64,000 nucleotides of DNA from NCBI GenBank assembly GCA_013180625.2, contig SNVD02014877.1, positions 30,052 through 94,051 on the forward strand, read 5' to 3'. The DNA comes from Boswellia sacra (Eukaryota; Streptophyta; Magnoliopsida; Sapindales; Burseraceae). Below are positions 28,482 to 40,967 of the stretch, piece after piece (the stretch's first letter is position 1; the number at the start of each line of letters is the position of its first letter). Position numbers and translations under genes: made by a program. The notes below the pieces were generated by a model. That model searched no databases. It had not been told where the DNA came from and worked only from the letters and a program-made list of their open reading frames with translations.

Positions 28482-29128
28482 ATCCACATTCATTCCCTTA
28501 ACCATTGAAGAAAACGCTGCTCTCAACAAATATTTACAATAGTGAGGTAAAGCACTAAATCAGTATGCAAAATATACAAGATGGAATCATAGTCCAACCA
28601 TTTATCAATGAAAGAAAAAGAATCCTATAGAAAAAAAAATTACATGAATAAGTAGGCATAAATATACTTCACCTTCAGAGTATTTAGAAAGAATATTCAG
28701 AAGTAGAGCACCCTGACCAGCCTATCAGATGCTTGACAAGCAATTAGTACAAACATGTGGCAAATATCAGCAGTTAAAGGACAGTATAAAGCTCGGTCAA
28801 AACCACCAAGTGAAATCATTTGTCTACAATCAAACACAAGTTGTCCACATGTTGAAATTAAAGAATAAATTCTAAATCACAAGCAAACACGCACTATAAC
28901 ATAAAAATTAATTTAAAACAAGAATAAAATTCTGTTTTCCTTCCTAGGACTAGAACTCATGATTTTGTAACTTAAAAAAGGATAAAAAAATAATAAAAAT
29001 AAAAATAGGTGTATCTTTGATTCTATGATCTCTCCATAGCTTGCATGCTCCTTTGCAACAGAAACCAAGGCTGAGCTTATACGTGACTTCAACCCAGGAA
29101 GAATAGCCTTAATATGTTGTACTAGAAT
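28482..29128 (-). pseudogene. Captured exons of a DRP3-type dynamin-related GTPase
   Basis: Three exon-like blocks lie on the minus strand. The first, 29128-29015 (38 codons), encodes ILVQHIKAILPGLKSRISSA and then LVSVAKEHASYGEI. The second, 28721-28673, encodes AGQGALLLNILSKYSE. The third, from 28516 to about 28482, encodes AFSSMVKGMN. These match the middle (stalk) region of plant DRP3, which divides mitochondria and peroxisomes. The GTPase domain and the C-terminal effector region are absent. The first block has lost its GT donor. Confidence 0.82.
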
Positions 29129-29734
29129 CTCCAAAGAGAATAACACAAAAGGTGCAATTAATAGACAATTTGGAAGTTTATCAAATCCTATAGCACACTG
29201 GCATGAAACAATCAGTTCCCTTCCTCTTCAAAATAACTCTCAATTTCAACATAAGAAACTCTACTACACGAAAGCATTATCAAATCCTAACACTCAACAG
29301 CCACTACTTTCTGTTGCTATTCCAATATCATATCCAATTACCACATCAAACTAGAAAAACTGATCTACCCCGTAATACAATTCAATAAATAAAAAGGCAT
29401 CCATAGATCTCCATCAAATCAGAAAAAAAAAATCCATTTTTTTAAATGAGATCGAGATTCAATTAGCACAACACACCCTATAAATTACAAACTAAAATAT
29501 TCCAAACAATGTCATTTTGCATTAAGAAAAAACCAGAAATTCAATAAGGATAAAATCCTTTTTTCTTTTTTACACCTGAATTTCAAATCATTCACAATGT
29601 AATTTTGCATTAAAAAAAACCAGTAACTCAATTCCTCCTGACTCTCTGATCACACAACAACAACAACAGCAATGATAAAATACAAAAAGAGGTACTGTTA
29701 GATGTTGCATAATAAACCCAAAGATTGGACTTAC

Positions 29735-30168
29735 ATTAAATCAGAGAGCATTCCCAGAAAAGAACCAAGGAAGAAAGCAGTTGCGTATCCAACACACACA
29801 AACACCACCATTTGTTCCTTACTTACACCATAAAAACCCAACTCATACTCTCCAAACACCGAACACAACCCTTCCATCACTGCATCCAAAACATAAAACA
29901 AATAATCAATAACGAATTTAATTTCACTATCCAAACAGAGCCTAAAAAGAAAAATGAATTCATTACCTGAAGCGAGGGAATAGATGATGAGGAAGTTCCG
30001 CTAGAAGTGGAGGAAGGAAGAGGGGATTCCAAGGTCGAAGAGAGAGGAAGATGAAAGCTTGTTGGATGAATATGGAAGAACAAATATGGAGAAGAAGCAA
30101 GAAAGGAATATCAATATATGGAGAAACGGACTCGACTTCCAAACGAAGCTCTCAATCACAACTCCCAT
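29735..30168 (-). pseudogene. Captured 5' end of an MFSD5-like (DUF791, molybdate-anion transporter-like) MFS gene
   Basis: Exon 1 (30168-29967) starts MGVVIESFVW. It includes a membrane segment and, after a one-base shift, a TAG stop in the block that should read FLxFQRNFLIIYSLAS. Exon 2 (29879-29735) encodes VMEGLCSVFGEYELGFYGVS and a glycine-rich membrane helix ending LGSFLGMLSDL, before a GTAAGT donor. Only about a quarter of the roughly 460-residue protein is present. The family is a major facilitator group. The exact name is from memory. Confidence 0.65.
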
Positions 30169-30269
30169 TTTGTTTAAGCGACTTTGCTCATGGCTACTCA
30201 GATCTCCCAGAAACCCTAGATCATGACATGTTTGTGGAAGGAAATGTATGGAATGCAGGAGTGAGATGG

Positions 30270-30590
30270 TGACTCAGTGAGCCAGTCAGTGAGGAGTGAG
30301 TGAGTGAGAGAGCGAGTGTCAGATCCGTATAGTACTTGATCGAGTTCTGCAACTGCAAGTGCAACTGAAAAGAACATAAAGGTGTTGGCTAGAGTCGGCG
30401 CTGCGTGATGCTGGAATCGACTAGTCGCGGGGCTGCTACTATCGGCGTGAGGCGGGACTGCTGGAGTCAGCGAGTTGCGAGGCTGTTGGAGTAGGCGAGG
30501 CTGGAGTCGATGAGTCGCGAAGGAGGTGCTGCGACGCTGGAGAGAACGAGAGAGAGACGGCTTAGTTTAGGTTTTAGGTTAGGTTTGTGG
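30270..30590. repeat. GC-rich CACTA right subterminal region
   Basis: A GC-rich island in AT-rich surroundings, with repeated GCTGGAGTCG and GAGTCGCGA-type words (about 30405-30540) and a GAGTGAGTGAG run near 30290. The high CpG content fits the subterminal region of a CACTA element. Confidence 0.5.
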
Positions 30591-30901
30591 AGATTATTTT
30601 GTTTATATAGTTTAGCAAAATTACGTGAATTTTTAATATATTAAAACCTTTCATAATCACCCTAAAAATTACTTCTAAGTATTTAAACTTTATTTGTTTT
30701 ATTATGTATCCTAATTACTTGTTAATTACTTGTCACTATCTAAAAATGTGAGAAATATGTAATATAATCAAAACAACAAGTGAGAAGTATGAAGAAAATA
30801 TGGGTTTGACTTTCATATTAATGTTATAGTTCTCACTTTTTTAAAAAAATGTCAAATAAAAAAAATACAAAGTGATAAATATGTGAAAATTTCTTGTAGT
30901 G

Positions 30902-33871
30902 CGTAGAGATAATTTTATGTTAAATGTAACAAATAAAATAAATTAAGGATACTTAAATCCTAAAAGATAATCAAGAGAAGGAGAGAAAAAGCAAAAGTAA
31001 TTAATGTGAGTTATTACATATATCTAAATTAACATTAACCATTATGGGTGAGGTCTAATGCTTAAGATTGCTGTTATCTTATTATGTTACTTGGAATTCA
31101 TTGCTATAAATTCTTCGTTTGTATAATGTTAAATTTTTATTAAAAAAATTAAAACCACAAACCAAATAAATAGATATTCTGATTAAGATATATTATATTA
31201 TGAACCTAATATATTTTAAGAAAAAAATAAGATATTATATTATGAACCTAATAAATTTAAAGAAAAAAAATAAGGAATAATACTAAACCTACAAACCATT
31301 TACAAATTATAACTAACTCTCTCTACAACTTAGGTTGTAAGGATAACAAAAACCTGGAGAGCACAGACCTGACAAAGAACTCAATTCCTCATCCCTGGAA
31401 ATTTTTTTCGAAAGATCCCAGGGCCGATCCCGCGCCGGGGAATTCTATTTCTGAGCCAGGGAGTTGATTTACGTGGGTTATTCCCTGGTTTTTATTTTTT
31501 TCATTTCCTTCATGAAAATAGTTAGCACTTTTGTTATCTTTCACATTTAACAATCAAAAGGCATGTGTGGCCTGATGGCATGGGGACGGGACCTTCAAGC
31601 TCTCTTGAACGCTAGTTCAAGCTGCCCCATTAATGCCTGCTTTGATTACTTTTGTTAATATTATATTTATAATTTTTTTTCTATTGAAATTAGACGGTGC
31701 TTTTGCTTATATTAATTATTTATTAAATTATTAAATCTAGCTTTATTATATTTATAATTATATTAAATTATTAAATTTTGCTACTGCCTGTGATTGCGTG
31801 TATAAACTGGAAACCAATAAGCATGCATATTCACCATATAGATCTTCCCTACTCTAAAGTCAGCTACGCAATTAATAATAGATGTTAATTGCAAAAGAAA
31901 TGATAGAAGCGAAGCAGGCTTCAAGCAGGTTTAATTTACATATATCTCTCAAAAAAGATTTTTGACAAATGTATTTAATTAAGTTTCATGCATGACGAAT
32001 TAATGTATTTTAAAGCAACTAAAACATGAACTTTGAAGCATAGTTATTTGGGTTCGGATATAGCCAGGCATTACTAATTAATTATACGTATTCATTCAGT
32101 AAGCTTCTAGAAGAACATCCAATAAGTTTGGAAATCTGACTGCTTTTGTGCAATTTCCATGAAAGCAATCTAGCGGAAACTACGCTTCTAATCTCAATAG
32201 TCAATGCAGTCATCTGATCGTTGCCACGTTCTCACCACTTTGATGACTGCATAAACGTGTGAAAAATAACAGTATGCGTGAGCTCCAGGCTATGATTCAT
32301 TTGTGCTATGTTCCCAACTCTATCCATGGCCAGCAAAGAAATGTTTCATACTCATACTCTTTTGAGCTTTTTGTGTCTCATACTAAGGTAAACTTGCTGA
32401 TCGACCAACGAAGGAGGTGATAGAAGGTGCAATCTGACCGTCAGTCCTTTCCCTCTTCTGTTGGAGCTGCTGCTAGCCACCAGAGGTGAAGGCTGTCCGT
32501 GAAGGTGAGCCGTGAGATGTGAGGTGTAGACGCTGTGAAAGGGAGGCGTCAGCTTAGGTGAGGTGAGGTGCAGCCGCAGCGTGAGCGTGAGCGTGACTGC
32601 GTGTGAGGCAGGCAGGCTGCGAAATGAAATTGAAATTTTAAGTTTTTCTAGGCTTTTTTTTTTTTAATTATGATCTATCATTTATGATTTTTTTTAATTT
32701 ACAAATAATGAAATTGGGTTTGATATTCGGGCTCGGCTCATACTCTTGGCCATGGCCATCAATTTGAAAAATCTAAAGCTGCCCTGGATATGATAATTAA
32801 AAGTATTGAAATATTGGGCTGGGCTTTTAAAACTTTGCAAATTAATCTAATTTATATAATTAATTATTTCGAGTCAGGTCCAGTCCAGAGAGCATGATCC
32901 TGGCTCTTGCCCAGCCTCGGGCAGTCTTCAGAACTCCCCGTCCTTGGGCTAAATCTCTAGAATTTCGAGTAATTCCCTCGATGTTACTAGGCTGGAAAGT
33001 CGGGTACCTAGACCTGCCTGAGTACAATTGTCATCGTTACTAAGTTGGCAATCTTTTATTGAAGATATAATTATCATGTCATTCCTTATAACTTCCCTTA
33101 TTTATTTTTATTACTTCTTTAGTAAATTTTTAACAACTCAAATTATAAGGAGTTGATCAAGATTTGGTTGTAGATGTAATGCTACTAAAAAAAATAATTT
33201 TAGTAGGTTGAAAATTCATATTTTAGGAGCTTTACAGAAACACGTTTTCAACTTATGTTTGTTTTTTAATTTTTAATTTTTATTTTTAAAATGGGTAAAA
33301 ATATTTGATATTTTTTATTTAAAAATAATACACAGTTGATATTGATTTAAAATATGTTGATAAATGAACTTAAAAAAAAAGAATTTAAAAACAATCGCAC
33401 CCAAAGTATGAAAGTTACAATTAGAAAGCCATATTTGTAACATGTTATGAAAATATCTCATCACTTACAAAATAACAAATCAGAATGCAAGTTCTATAAT
33501 TAAAACAATACTCAAAGTAAAAAAAAAAAAAAAGGTGTTCTTTTTTATAAATGAAAACAACCAAGATTTAGTTTTGAAAAGTGGTTTTTTGAGAATGGAA
33601 ACCTTCCTTATATTTAAGCTTGGGCATTTCATTCGATAGGTCCGGGGCCCCGGTGAGACCCGTGAGGTCGAAGAGAAGCTTGACCCCCCACCCATTGCTT
33701 GTTAGGGAGAAGTCTGGATCCCAATGGATGTGTCCCGGCCCAGGCCAGTCCAGGTTCGGGTCTGGCTTCTAAACCCGTCTGACCCACCCCGTCCAGCATT
33801 AGAAAAGGCTGTATTTAAAAAATTATAAAATATAGAGACTCTTAGTAATTTCAAATGATGATTTTGATAAG

Positions 33872-33915
<44 letters not shown>

Positions 33916-35369
33916 TGTTTTGAAGTTTGATAAAGTACGTAAAAAAAAGTTTTTAAATGGAATGGATCCACTCCATTAAAATTTTTCTATATGGGTATAT
34001 AAAGAAAATTTTTAAATGTGATAGGTTCACTTTAATAAATTTTTTTCCTATAAATTTGTACATGGGCGAGGCGGCACGGATCCACTGAAATTTTTTTTGC
34101 CCCACCCCGCCCTCTTCAGGGGCAATGGGGCAGGCAGGAAAAAAAATAATTCAACAAGTCAAGAATGGATATCTCCCGCCCCGCCCTGCCCTGGTTCCAA
34201 GCCTACTTATATTCGAAGGCGTGTTCGAGATTAATTAATTTAATAATTAGATAATTGTCCACATCCAAATAATAAAAGAATTGGATTTGTAGAATTATTT
34301 TTTGAACAGTTGTGCAGATAGGATTGTACTCAATTAATTCTAATTTTGTAACAACAACAAATATGTAATATAGTACCTTGAAGTTTGTGAAATAAACTTT
34401 GAAGATTTTGTATTTTTATTGAGAAAATCAATAGACTGCTTATGAATAATTATGCACAAACAATTCATAAAACAATTTAACCAATTATAAACAATCTCAC
34501 TACTGTATGTGATTTTAATGAATAAGTAATTATCACATCATTCATAATAATTTTTTATTTATTATATTTTATTTATTTCTTAATATTTTATCAATTTAAA
34601 TAATATAAATTACTATATTAAATAGTAATATATTATAGTATTATAAATTCCTTATTTAAATAAATTTTGAAATCCAATAAAGCCTTTGAGAAGCGCTATA
34701 AAATTTTTTAGATGTTAACTAACTTGTTAGTTTTATTATGTGTCTCTGTGCCCTAAAAACACACACTGAAATCTTAAAAATTTTGTGTTTTCATTATCAC
34801 AATCATTAAAATCTTAAAAGTTATTTTAAATTCATTATTTTATTATGTTTCACATTCTATTAAAAACCCAATTATTTATATAATTTTAATGAATTTTTAA
34901 ACAAAAATACATAACATTTAAAGCTTTAATATGTACCTTAAAACATATCTTAAAACCACCCAATTAACATATATGATATAAAAACACAAGTTGTTGACTT
35001 AACATAAAATAAGAAAGTGTTAAACATATTTCCAATTTTGAATTCAAGAAATATAGTGACTAAACCAGACTAATTTGTAGTTGTTAGTTGGACTGTACTA
35101 GACGCGATGGCAACTTGATTTTATAAAGACCAATTTTTAAAAACAAATTAATAGAAAATAGAACTCATGATCACTCCTCTCTTTAATATAGTACACATCA
35201 TTCCAACAATCCGGCCCAAATCCTGATCACCCTAAGCTATTTATTTGGATCCACATGCTGTGCAGAAATGTCTCAAAATTTTTAGATTTTGACAAGATAT
35301 ATAGCAACCACCTTCTATACTGGTCAATAATCAAGAGGCGTCTCCAAATTCCAGGACCAACCTCCTCCT
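30902..35369. other. Gene-poor AT-rich spacer with decayed repeats
   Basis: No gene was recognised. GC-rich islands at 31400-31450, 32430-32620, 32870-33010, 33630-33790 and 34070-34200 carry GGCCCGGCCC or CCCCGCCCCGCC words, like worn hAT or other DNA-transposon ends. An AT microsatellite lies at about 33877-33913. None has clear matching termini. Confidence 0.4.
33877..33913. repeat. (AT)n microsatellite
   Basis: A run of about 18 AT dinucleotides. Confidence 0.97.
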
Positions 35370-35756
35370 ATGCTGCTTCTGCTCTTTATTAGAGACAACG
35401 CAATCAAATTCGACCTCCTTTGCTTCTTCGATCAAGGTGTGCACATGACCTCGAGCCATATTTCTAGGGGAAGCCAACAGCTTTAGCTTCTGCTTCCTAA
35501 TCAATCTAACTTCAGCAGCTTGAAGGATGCGGTCACTTCCGGGTGAAACTGGACCAAGGTTAATAGTACATTCTTCGCAAGTCCAAGCAACCTTTTTATG
35601 TCGACTTTTTGGAAGTATCTCCTGACAATAGCTAAAATTGACAACATTAAAGCACGAGCAATTAAATAAAATGGGTTTCTATCTGGTTGACGACCGCGCC
35701 CAAAAATCTCATCCCTACTATTTAGATAGAATAGTCAGTACATGAATTAAATAATA

Positions 35757-36665
35757 GAAAAAATTAAAAAAATAGATAAAATTAAGAGTCTAAGATGAAG
35801 TTTAAGCATCCTAAAAAAGTTTTATGTCATAGACACTTTCTTAAAAAAATAACTAAAATGTCCTTTGAAACTCAAACTTAAAAAAAAAAAAAAAGACTCG
35901 TTTCGTCGTGACGAAGAAAACACTCGATATGCCGAATCATGTCGGATGTTTCAACCGCACTCGATATCATCGTCGGTGTTCACTCGACAATAGACATAAT
36001 GTGTCGACTCTTGTCAGATGCACGAACCGACACTTTGCATAACGTTATATCGAGTGTCGATCCGTGCATCTGACAAGACTCGACATGTTATATCTTGTGT
36101 CAGTCCGCACATCCGAAAAGACTCGACATGTTATATCTAGTGTCAAGTGAACACCGATGATGATGTCGAGTGTCAGTTTAAACATCCAATAGGACTCGAC
36201 ACGTCGAATGTCTTCTTCATCAAGACAAACCGCGTCAATTTTTACCATTTTTACATACATCAAACCAAAAAATCAACTAAATAATACTTCATTTAGCCCC
36301 ACAAACACAGAAAAAATACAAAATACAAACCCAAACTCAAATTCAAAATCTCTAAAATCTACCCGAAATCCCCAAACATAGAATAAGTTTCTCGTTCCTC
36401 TTACTGCGTTTCAGACTGCGTTTTCGACGGTGTCGAGAGGTATTGAAAGCTGGACAACAACAAACGGTTATGAAAATAGGACACAGTTATGAAAATAGGA
36501 AGAGTAAGTGAAAGAAATAGGGAAATAAAGAGTTTAGGAATAAATTAAATTTCAAAGAGTATTTGAGTCTTTTTGTCAAGAAAGTGTCTATGGCATGAAA
36601 ATTTTTCAGGATATGTCCAACTTTCATTAAGAGTCCCTAATTGTGTCCATTTTTTCAATTTTTCC
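35757..36665. mobile_element. Non-autonomous MULE, copy 1 of a head-to-head pair
   Basis: It has long terminal inverted repeats (about 115 bp) of the type starting GGAAAATTGAAAAAATAG and passing through CACATCCTGAAAAATTTTCA. The same repeat bounds the MuDR-type element at 54581. The interior holds a long imperfect hairpin rich in GTGTCGAGT (about 35900-36236). No coding sequence is present. A convincing 9-bp target-site duplication was not found. Confidence 0.75.
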
Positions 36666-36674
36666 TATACATTT

Positions 36675-37433
36675 GAAAAAATTGAAAAAATAGACATAAT
36701 TATGGGCTCTTAATGAAATTTGGACACATCCTGAAAAATTTTCATGCCATAGATACTTTCTTAACAAAAAGGCTCAAATACCCTTTGAAATTCAATTTAT
36801 TCATAAACTCTTTATTTCCCTCTTTCCTTCACTTACCTCTTCCTATTTCCATAACAGTATCCTATTTTCGTAACCGTCTGTTATTGTCCAGCTTTCAATA
36901 ACCCTCGACACCTTAGAAAACGCAGTCCGAAACACAGCAAGAGAAACGAGAAACTTATTCTGTGTTTAGGGATTTAAGATAGATTTTAGCGATTTTAAAT
37001 TTGAGGATTTGAGTTTGAATTTGTATTTTTTCCGTGCTTGTGAGACTAAATAAAGTGTTATTTGGTTGATTTTTTGGTTTGATGCGTTTAAAAATGGTAA
37101 AAATCGACGCGTTTCGTCGTGATGAAGAAGACATTGGACGTGTCGAGTCCTGTCGGATGTTTCAACCGACACTCGACATCATCGTCAGTGTTCACTCGAC
37201 ACGTAGTATCAGTTGAACACTGACGATGATGTCGAGTGTTGGTTTAAGCATCCGACAGGACTCGACACGTCGAGTGTCTTCTTCGTCACGACGAAACACA
37301 TCTTTTTTTTTTAGTTTGAATTTCAAAGGCATTTTAGTCATTTTTCTAACAAAATATCTATGACATAAAAAATTTTTAGGATGTACCTAAATTTAATTTA
37401 AGTCCCCTAATTTTTCTATGTTTTCAATTTTCC
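36675..37433. mobile_element. Non-autonomous MULE, copy 2 of a head-to-head pair
   Basis: Same family as copy 1 and inverted against it across a 9-bp spacer (36666-36674). The terminal repeats start GAAAAAATTGAAAAAATAG and end CAATTTTCC. The interior hairpin lies at 37111-37297. No coding sequence is present. Confidence 0.8.
37111..37297. repeat. 83-bp inverted repeat (hairpin) in MULE copy 2
   Basis: The arms 37111-37193 and 37215-37297 pair with six mismatches by my count (about 93 percent), around a 21-nt loop. The arms contain GTGTCGAGTCCTGTCGGATG. Confidence 0.9.
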
Positions 37434-38823
37434 AATGATAACAATAAACAAAGAACGCAATAAACTCGGCTCAATTTGATTTCTATATATGATATACATG
37501 ATAATGGTATGAAATTGGGAATTGATCTAATCAAATTCGTATTCAACGTACCGATTTTCTGCATGAACCTTACACGGCACACAGCATATAGGTCCTAGAT
37601 GTAACCTTTATATCCACATTTCTCGCAAACATTATCCTAGAAGAAATTGAAGGGTATTATAATCCCAATTGAAAAACAGAATATTCAAAGCAAAAACGAA
37701 AAAAAAATATGCCTAAAATAGCAGAGTGATGTTTTGATAAAGCTTGACACGCTTTGCGGAACATGCATCAGCCATGGCCAAAACTAAATTCACCATAGAC
37801 TGTTGATAGAAGCCAAGTGGTAGTGAAGTACTGCAAATTAACCATACTATTTAACATGAAACAAGCTCTTGCCTATAGCAATAGCCAACAACACTAGTAG
37901 AACCATTGCTATGAATTCTTCCACCAAAACACAAATTGCATGAAATTGATATTGTTATAAAAGAAACTCTAATAAATAAAAAGGGCCAGCCAAGTTTGTT
38001 GTTAACATGCATTACTATTGTTCAAACTAAGGGCAGTAACATCGAATCCTTCTGAGGTAACAATATTTTACTTTAAACTGATTTAGTTTTTCACAGCTTA
38101 CCTAAACCCCCTATAGCACTTGGTACGTTCAACTAGCAATTAATACTCGATAGAAACCCAGTCCCACCTGTAGGGATATATTTTAGTTTCTCATGCCATC
38201 TAGCATGGCCTAGACTACGTGAATTATTGGAGAAAATGAAAAAAAAAAAAAATTACTATAGATTTATGTTAAAAGGTTCCAAGAACAAGAATACAAAAGA
38301 TTAACCACATCTCAGGGATACGTACTCATATAGCTACTTTCAAACCCCCAATTCTTCTATCCAAATTCCAAGATTGTCAGTATATGTATCTATGGAAAAG
38401 TAGAAGATTAAGGCCCAAATTTATCTAAATTTGATTACACTTAAATTTACAAAACCATGTTTTCTCAGTATGAGAATGCACTGAAAAAGATTCCTAATAT
38501 CATTTCCAAGTTGCAACATGTTATAAGGCCATACTTCCATTCAACCAACAGTCAAACTACTTCTTTTCATTGGTGTATTTTTCCCATCCACTGCCTTCCC
38601 AATACCCTCCTGTAAATCACTTCAAATTGATGCCTACATGTGGAAGTGATCATTACTATTCCCCAGAATGAAATCCCTAAAAATCTTGCATTAATACCCA
38701 GATAGTAATAAAAAAAAAAACGATCATCTCTTGCTTTTTCACTTTGATTATTACACAAAATGACAAGCAAACCCACAAAAAGCGCTTCCGATCCCTATCT
38801 TCCTCTTCATGGCCCGCTTCACT

Positions 38824-40966
38824 ATAAAATCAATAAAACCCTCAAAGCACAAATATTTCCTCAACGCCTCTCCCACACTGATCACAATTTCATATTTATC
38901 ACAAAAGCAACAAAATCCCAGAAAAAAAAAAAAAGCATCGTGTACATTCATTAAGCTTGAACTTTCTTCATTCATCAATAAATGTACATATCTACACATG
39001 CATATAAACATACATAATATACATATGTACGTATGAATTTAAATATACATACACACATCCATATATAAATATATCGATTTATGCATGTATTACACAAAAA
39101 CTCCAAAAGGGGAGAATATGATTAAGCATTAGGGTGTGAAAGCTGATTACACATACTTAAAAATACGTGCATTCATATACATACATAAATAGTTATATAA
39201 TAAGAAGAATAACATGAAATAGGAGCTAAAACAGAGAGATAATAGTATATATACCATTGATGAAGTTTTCTCAAGCAAAGAAAGGCTTCGGAGGGTTTGC
39301 AAATAACATTAGTACTTGGTAGCTACCAAGGTTGAAGAAGGTTAACTAATAAAAAGACAGTCTTTCGGCCGTTGACTTCACAATAAAATATCACAGGCTC
39401 TGAACCAAGCGCTCTAAGGCCTTTATCAAGCCTTTTTCACAAAAATATTAAAAAAATGAAAAATACACCGTCTTGGAATCTGTAGTCTATTGGTCCAATA
39501 AAGTATAATAAATTTATTGTAATATTTTGCTTTTGAGACACCTAAAGCATTTAATTGAAATTAATTTTAAAGAAAAAGGGTGTTCCCGTAAAATTAGAAA
39601 CAATGTATATCTCTCTATTTTCTATAATTTTAAATTAAGCTAATAGTTTCTTTTAATTATTACATCAAATACATTTTTGGATACAATATTATAAAATTTA
39701 GAATTTTATATTTTTACCTATTTGAAGGAACCAATTAATGTACCTCACTTTGGACTGGACCAGAAGCTCACTCTTAGCACAACTCTTCAAACGGTAGCTC
39801 TCACGAACACAACATTCTTACCAGTTGAATGTTGCTCCTCAAGGGGGAGGGTTTGGGTACCTGCACTGCAAAGGCATTCTGATGTTAAAGTCAGATTCTC
39901 AAATATATGAATCAGTAAGGCAAGGTTAATTTAAATAAAGTAACTGAATCAATGTAGAAATAGAATCAAAGTGAAAAGGATGATGAAGGTGGGGGGAGGC
40001 CATTCTTTGGAGTTTTTTGGTTCTATTTCATTGTGAATTCCCTAAAGAGATGGTCCTTCCCTTTATTTTCTACTCAACCATCTCAATTTCTTCTCTCCAG
40101 GCCTTCCTCAAGCTCTCCCTTTTACCATTGTTGCCTGTCTTCTTAGGTTGCTTCTTTTGGACTTCTTTCCTTATTTAAGGCCCTGATGTGAGGTACTTCC
40201 CACGTCCAACAACCCTTCTTCCTCATCAACCTTCATTTCTTCCTTTTATCACATGTACAAAATTTTCCCTTTTCCCTCTTGTATAGCTCCCATGGCTTCC
40301 TGTTGCTTTTTTCCCTCTTCTCCCCCTATTTCGAAATTTCTCTTCGTCTATTCGCATGAGGCTCACGTATTGCATTTATTACTAGCAGGTTCTATCTCTT
40401 TCTTTCGAGAAATTCGCTGGTACATCCGCTGCAGTGCAACGGACGGCCCAAAATGTGTCACGTAGGCACCTCACCCTGATGTGGATACATCCGCTGCAGT
40501 GTAACAGACGACCCAGAATGTGTCACGTAGGCACCTCACCCTGATGTGGTACCTACACGACGTCCTATGGATGTACGGCAGAATTTGTTCCCTTCACTCA
40601 CTTTTGTCCTTATTCATAGCTAATGAGACATTGACATGGGCCTAATGGATTGAAGATCGGTTATAGGCTGGTTGTCTAGGCTTTTAGGCTTTTCTAATTC
40701 CCTTGTCCAAATGCATGGCTGGGTACTCATGGATTGCACGCGGGCTTGGTCTTTGGGCCAGTATCCCAATCCTTTACTATTATACCATAAATTAATAATT
40801 TGGATATTTTAAAAACTATTTTTAAATTTAGGTGAAACATGGACCCGATTTCAAGGCATGTAACAAGGATCCAGTGACTTAAGAGTTAGGCCTTGTTCTT
40901 TTATATTTTCTAAAAATATTTTCTTATTCTACAAATTTTCAAAATATGCATTTTAAATGGTATATT
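38824..40966. repeat. Segmental duplication, unit 1
   Basis: Starting AAAATCAATAAAACCCTCAAA, the unit is repeated from about 40968 onward, directly in tandem. It contains the 5' exon and promoter of the PHD-like gene B and more upstream sequence. A 65-bp tandem repeat and flank (40400-40580) are found only in this unit. Confidence 0.85.
40421..40550. repeat. 65-bp tandem duplication
   Basis: The unit starting TACATCCGCTGCAGTG occurs at 40421 and 40486 with few changes and includes TGTGTCACGTAGGCACC. It is not present in the second segmental unit. Confidence 0.93.
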
Positions 40967-40967
40967 T

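Larger units (their letters stand above)
24771..30901. mobile_element. Pack-CACTA (En/Spm-type) element carrying fragments of four host genes
   Basis: It is bounded by CACTACAAGAAA at 24771 and its exact inverse TTTCTTGTAGTG ending at 30901, the hallmark ends of plant CACTA elements. The 3-bp flanks are CAT and CGT, one mismatch, as expected of an old target-site duplication. No transposase was recognised. The interior holds exons, with introns, of PP2A-A, a plastid monodehydroascorbate reductase, a DRP3 dynamin and an MFSD5-like transporter, all on the minus strand. A solo LTR lies inside. Mobility would have depended on an autonomous relative elsewhere. Confidence 0.88.
35370..39300 (-). 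pseudogene. PHD-finger-like gene, copy B (decayed, interrupted by MULEs)
   Basis: The layout matches copy A. The 5' exon ends ATG|GTATATATAC near 39256. A PHD exon at about 37632-37552 contains CEKCGYKGY, a TAG, then CVPCKVHAENR after a one-base shift. A last exon from about 35637 to 35370 encodes YCQEILPKSRHKKVAWTCEE and a basic tail. The C-x2-C, C-x2-C, HAENRYC and CEEC elements fit a small PHD finger. The intron holds two small MULEs (35757-37433). The stop and frameshift suggest a pseudogene, unless splicing differs. Intron sequence similarity to copy A (for example ACAAGCTCTTGCCT) supports a common origin. Confidence 0.45.

Noticed and set aside
29015..30168. DRP3 and MFS exons as parts of real, large-intron genes
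   Set aside because: Only a few internal or N-terminal exons are present, both have lesions, and all lie between the CACTA ends.
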